Shown: positions 6,701 to 9,392 of the stretch, one piece after another
Layout of the letters: every line of letters starts with the position of its first letter
How positions within the stretch are numbered: the stretch's first letter is position 1
From: JACRDV01 sp024860865 [NCBI: Methanobacteriota archaeon]
GTDB lineage: Archaea > JACRDV01
NCBI GenBank assembly: GCA_024860865.1
Contig: JACRDV010000110.1
Location: 1-9,392, forward strand
Reading direction: 5' to 3'
DNA: 9,392 bases
Notes under the pieces: model-generated
Databases searched by the model: none
Told to the model about the DNA's origin: nothing
What the model saw: only the letters and a program-made list of their open reading frames with translations
Made by a program: the position numbers and the translations under genes

Positions 6701-7849
6701 ATGCAAGAGAAAGGATTATCAGAGAACACCATCTTTAAACTTCTTAGAGAATTGCACAAAAAAGACTTCAAATACGACTCCGGAGGAATTCTCAGCTCAA
6801 TGTGCACAAAGCCTCACCCTATCGCAAAAAAAGCATACCAAATGTTCTTAGAAACTAACCTCGGCGATGCTGGCCTTTTCCCTGGTACAAAGCAGCTTGA
6901 AATTGAAGCAGTTCAAATGCTTGGCTCTCTATTGCATAATCCCAAGGCCGCTGGGTTTATTGTTTCAGGTGGCACTGAAGCAAACTTACTAGCTCTTCGC
7001 GTGGCTAGAAATATGTATGGTGTATCAAAGCCTGAAGTTATTGTTCCAATATCAGCTCACTTCTCTTTTGATAAAGCAGCTGATACCCTTAGAATCAAAC
7101 TAGTTAAAATTGAGCTGGACGAGAATTATTGCGTTAAAATTCAAAGTGTGAAGAAAGCAATAACTAAGAATACTATCGGCATTGTTGGCGTTGCTGGGAC
7201 TACAGAGCACGGTGCAATTGACCCAATTTCAGAGCTCTCTGAAATAGCTGAAGCAAATAACTTATATTTCCATGTTGATGCCGCTTTCGGAGGACTAACG
7301 ATTCCTTTTCTAAAGGAACTTGGATATGATATTCCAGAATTTGATTTTAAATTAAAGGGAGTTGACTCGATCACGGTTGACCCGCATAAAATGGGGATGG
7401 CCCCAATCCCTGCTGGTGGAATTTTATTTAGAGATAATTCTTATTTAAAATATCTTGAAGTCGAAACCCCCTATCTAAGTGAGCTGAAACAAGCAACAAT
7501 ATTAAGCACTAGAACCGGAGCTGGTGCAGCAGCTACTTGGGCAATGTTAAAGCATTTAGGAAAAGAAGGGTATAAAGAGAGTGCACAAAGGTGCATCGAA
7601 TTAACCAAATATTTAGCTGAAGAAATCAAAAAATTACCTTTAGAATTAGTTATGGAGCCAGTTTTAAACATCGTTACATTCAAGGTTAAAAATGCTGAAA
7701 AAGTTGTTAGTTGCTTGAGAAAACGTGGATGGGCAGTTTCACTCCCAACATACCCAAAAAGCATTAGAATTGTAGTTATGCCACATGTTAAAAAACAACA
7801 CTTAAAAAATTTCTTAAAGGATTTGAAAAAATTTATAGATAAAAGGTAA
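6701..7849 (+). CDS. mfnA: MfnA-like PLP-dependent L-tyrosine/L-aspartate decarboxylase
   Basis: This is a group II PLP decarboxylase of 382 residues with the chosen start. Relatives in methanogens make tyramine for methanofuran, and relatives in Thermococcales make beta-alanine for coenzyme A; some do both. MQEKG at the N-terminus, SSMCTKPHP, ETNLGDAGLFPGT (substrate side), VSGGTEANL (PLP phosphate), SAHFSF (His120 stacking on PLP), HVDAAFGG (Asp193 contacting the pyridine nitrogen) and DPHKMG (Lys230 forming the Schiff base) are all present, as is the STRTGAGA segment. The fold and residues are complete, so it should be active. Which amino acid it prefers cannot be read from these motifs. 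The stop is 6 bases before the Hpt start, so the two are almost surely co-translated. The in-frame GTG at 6692 would add three residues. Confidence 0.92.
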   Translation: MQEKGLSENTIFKLLRELHKKDFKYDSGGILSSMCTKPHPIAKKAYQMFLETNLGDAGLFPGTKQLEIEAVQMLGSLLHNPKAAGFIVSGGTEANLLALRVARNMYGVSKPEVIVPISAHFSFDKAADTLRIKLVKIELDENYCVKIQSVKKAITKNTIGIVGVAGTTEHGAIDPISELSEIAEANNLYFHVDAAFGGLTIPFLKELGYDIPEFDFKLKGVDSITVDPHKMGMAPIPAGGILFRDNSYLKYLEVETPYLSELKQATILSTRTGAGAAATWAMLKHLGKEGYKESAQRCIELTKYLAEEIKKLPLELVMEPVLNIVTFKVKNAEKVVSCLRKRGWAVSLPTYPKSIRIVVMPHVKKQHLKNFLKDLKKFIDKR

Positions 7850-7855
7850 AGAAAA

Positions 7856-8452
7856 ATGGCTGAAAAAAAATTACCTGACTCAAGTCCTTCTAAGGAAGAA
7901 TCTAGGCACTATATTAAAGATGCTCTTGAAAAAGCCCCAGTTATAAAGATGAAAGATTATACTTATTTTGTCACTCCTCTTGAATTTGAACTTAAACCAG
8001 AATTAATTAAAGCTGTAGCAACTGAAATCACTAAAATTGCGAATCTCGATGTGGATAAGATTGTTACTGCTGAAGCAAAGGGGATTTGTGTATCAACTGC
8101 TGTGTCTCTAATCACGGGCCTTCCTGTCTACATCGCTAGAAAACGAAAATATGGGCTAAAGGGAGAAATAGAAGTAACTCAAAAAACTGGCTATGGTGAA
8201 AGCAAACTTTATCTAAACGGTATCAATCCCGGCGATAGGGTTCTCGTTTTAGATGATTTAATCAGCACTGGTGGCACTATGGTGGCACTTCTTGAAGCTC
8301 TTAAAAAGGCTGGAGCAGTCGTAAAGGACATAGTAGTTGTATTTGACAAAAGCAAGCTTGGCGGAAGTAAATTAGTCAAGTCAGAAACTGGATTTGATGT
8401 AAAATCGCTATTCAAAGTTGATGTGCAGGAAGGAAAAGTTATAGTTACATGA
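7856..8452 (+). CDS. hpt: Hypoxanthine/guanine phosphoribosyltransferase, archaeal type
   Basis: It salvages hypoxanthine and/or guanine by joining the base to PRPP, giving IMP or GMP and pyrophosphate in the cytoplasm. The 198-residue protein has the type I PRTase fold: an N-terminal helical part with APVIKMKDYTYFV, the strand DKIVTAEAKGI (about 67-77), the flexible-loop region ARKRKYGLKGEIEV (about 94-107), and the PRPP-binding motif VLVLDDLISTGG (about 129-140), with the two aspartates and the STGG phosphate loop intact. Archaeal relatives are about 180-190 residues; the extra 15 or so lie in a charged N-terminal extension (EKKLPDSSPSKEESRH) that looks disordered. AAAGGT at 7842-7847, overlapping the upstream stop, gives an 8-base spacing to the ATG. 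An adenine-specific activity cannot be excluded, since archaeal Hpt and APRT-like proteins share these motifs. Confidence 0.9.
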   Translation: MAEKKLPDSSPSKEESRHYIKDALEKAPVIKMKDYTYFVTPLEFELKPELIKAVATEITKIANLDVDKIVTAEAKGICVSTAVSLITGLPVYIARKRKYGLKGEIEVTQKTGYGESKLYLNGINPGDRVLVLDDLISTGGTMVALLEALKKAGAVVKDIVVVFDKSKLGGSKLVKSETGFDVKSLFKVDVQEGKVIVT

Positions 8453-8462
8453 AAATTTCTTT

Positions 8463-8468
8463 GGCGAT
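8463..8468 (+). promoter_or_regulatory. GGCGAT ribosome binding site deciding the PhnP-like start
   Basis: GGCGAT followed by TTTA and ATG (8473) repeats the layout seen at 6692-6703 before the decarboxylase gene. The upstream ATG at 8449, overlapping the hpt stop, has its nearest AGGA 14 bases away, too far to be efficient. Confidence 0.35.
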
Positions 8469-8472
8469 TTTA

Positions 8473-9240
8473 ATGAAAATTGTTTTTTTGGGAACAGGTT
8501 CAACTAGTGGAACTCCTAAAATTGGTTGTAATTGCGAAAATTGCAGATTGGCAAGAGAATTTGGTGGCATCTACTCACGGAGTCGTTTCTCAATTTTAAT
8601 AGATGATGGAAAGAAAATTCTAGTAGATACAAGCCCTGATCTTAGAGCTCAATTTCTTAAGGCAAATCTTTCAGGAGTTGACTTAGTCCTAATAACTCAT
8701 ACTCATTATGACCATTTCACAGGATTAGGAGAACTTCACGGTCGTTTAGTTGATTTTTGGGCTCTTCCAGATACCCTTGACTATGTTCTGAAGTGGTTTG
8801 ACTATTTGAGAAAAGAAAGCCGCATTCAAGTCAAAGTAATCGAAACATATCAACAATATGAGTATGGGAAATACAAGATTCAGGCCTTCAATGTTATGCA
8901 TGAAGGTGCTCCAACTACACCTGTTGGTTATATAATTCAAGATGATTCACACAAAATTGTAATAACCGGAGATACTGGATCTGAGCTCCCACAAAAAAGC
9001 CTTGAAACAATGAAAAATCCTGATTTACTTATCTCTGAAGGCACCTTTTTTAAAGAAAGTATTCCTAAAATACATTTGAATGTTGATGGCGCAATTAAAC
9101 TTGGAGGTTTACTTGGGGCTAAAGAAACTATTTTAACTCACTTTAGTCATCGCAATAAACCCTATAACGAGCTCAATAAATATGTCCAACAGTTTGGTAA
9201 TTTCTTGGCTTCATACGATCAAATGACTATTGAGCTATGA
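8473..9240 (+). CDS. PhnP-like metallo-beta-lactamase-fold phosphodiesterase
   Basis: This is a 255-residue metallo-hydrolase. The start MKIVFLGTGSTSGTP is the usual N-terminus of this family; an ATG at 8449 would add eight residues and overlap the hpt stop (ATGA). A GCNCENC knuckle (Cys19, Cys21, Cys24) plus a histidine in LTHFSH (His226) match the extra structural zinc site of PhnP. The two-metal active site is complete: THTHYDH (His76, His78, Asp80, His81), MHEG (His143), GDTG (Asp167) and LTH (His223). Bacterial PhnP hydrolyses 5-phosphoribosyl 1,2-cyclic phosphate; related archaeal proteins are mostly uncharacterised, so the substrate here is open. No phn genes are in view, which argues against a phosphonate role. 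It closes the five-gene run, 20 bases after hpt, so a phosphoribose or nucleotide substrate is a reasonable guess. An RNA-processing nuclease is less likely, since no beta-CASP domain is present. Confidence 0.85.
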   Translation: MKIVFLGTGSTSGTPKIGCNCENCRLAREFGGIYSRSRFSILIDDGKKILVDTSPDLRAQFLKANLSGVDLVLITHTHYDHFTGLGELHGRLVDFWALPDTLDYVLKWFDYLRKESRIQVKVIETYQQYEYGKYKIQAFNVMHEGAPTTPVGYIIQDDSHKIVITGDTGSELPQKSLETMKNPDLLISEGTFFKESIPKIHLNVDGAIKLGGLLGAKETILTHFSHRNKPYNELNKYVQQFGNFLASYDQMTIEL

Positions 9241-9257
9241 AATACTTGGAAAAAGAA

Positions 9258-9267
9258 GTTTTTAAAC
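9258..9267 (+). promoter_or_regulatory. Possible TATA element or T-rich end after the operon
   Basis: GTTTTTAAAC, preceded by AAAAGAA, resembles a BRE/TATA pair and may start the transcript of the edge gene with a leader of about 40-60 bases. Its T5 run might equally help end the five-gene transcript. A second TATA-like string, CTATAAG at 9298-9304, lies about 30 bases before ATG 9332. Confidence 0.3.
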
Positions 9268-9331
9268 AACAGATTTAACCAGTTGAGATCGAAATTCTAT
9301 AAGAGCAAGGATTAGAAGATTATCAATTCAT

Positions 9332-9392
9332 ATGGATAGCCAGGTCATGAGAGTAATTCCAATTAAAAAGAGACAATTGGAGATAATACTAC
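9332..9392 (+). CDS. 5' end of an unidentified gene (partial, leaves at right edge)
   Basis: From ATG 9332 the frame stays open to the window end and encodes MDSQVMRVIPIKKRQLEIIL. A second in-frame ATG at 9347 gives MRVIPIKKRQLEIIL, which looks more like a natural N-terminus. No clear ribosome site precedes either ATG, but TATA-like strings at 9258-9267 and 9298-9304 are at plausible distances, the latter allowing a nearly leaderless message. Twenty residues are too few to suggest a function, and a chance open frame cannot be ruled out. Confidence 0.35.
   Translation, partial: MDSQVMRVIPIKKRQLEIIL

Noticed and set aside
8449-8472. ATGA overlap start of the PhnP-like gene
   Set aside because: It would be neat translational coupling, but the added eight residues are not typical of the family and the nearest ribosome site is too distant; ATG 8473 fits better.
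9280-9349. Short protein-like string (EQGLEDYQFIWIARS) in another frame after the operon
   Set aside because: It is bounded by stops on both sides, has no start codon or ribosome site, and is too short to support even a pseudogene.
1-9392. CRISPR arrays, insertion sequences, tRNA genes or attachment sites
   Set aside because: No regularly spaced direct repeats, no transposase or integrase frames, no terminal inverted repeats and no cloverleaf were found.

Overview
The window looks like a piece of an AT-rich archaeal chromosome. The evidence is the archaeal form of ribosomal protein uL16 (L10e), an archaeal-type dCTP deaminase, an MfnA-type PLP decarboxylase, an archaeal hypoxanthine/guanine phosphoribosyltransferase, a PEP synthase of gluconeogenic type, TATA-like promoters, oligo-T stretches after genes and Shine-Dalgarno sites complementary to an archaeal 16S 3' end. 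A TACK-type lineage such as Bathyarchaeia would fit, but that is a guess; the assignment to Archaea is firm.

Layout. Positions 1-77 hold the C-terminal transmembrane end of a gene running in from the left. On the minus strand lie a 70-residue protein with two CxxC knuckles (252-464) and a secreted, heavily sequon-rich protein with three CARDB-like repeats (599-2452). A roughly 600-base gap follows. It contains a GC-rich island (about 2617-2870, near 56% G+C from 2641 to 2870) with several compensating stems, a GNRA-capped hairpin and a TATA-like element at the right distance from its apparent 5' end. I read this as a non-coding RNA gene of a family I cannot name, and it is the most interesting item here. 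Next on the plus strand come dCTP deaminase (3093-3653) with its own promoter and a hairpin terminator, then a tight five-gene run from 3833 to 9240: uL16, PEP synthase, MfnA-like decarboxylase, Hpt and a PhnP-like metallo-beta-lactamase-fold phosphodiesterase. A new gene appears to begin at 9332 and is cut by the window edge.

How the genes may work together. The five-gene run has gaps of 15, 24, 6 and 20 bases, so it is probably one transcript. It joins a translation gene to central carbon metabolism (pyruvate to PEP), cofactor precursor supply (tyramine or beta-alanine) and purine salvage with PRPP. The last gene's closest recognisable relative, PhnP, acts on phosphoribosyl cyclic phosphates, so Hpt and this enzyme may share ribose-phosphate chemistry; that link is inference. 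Several start codons were moved from the longest reading frame to internal ATGs because a GGTGA-type ribosome binding site sits just upstream of them.
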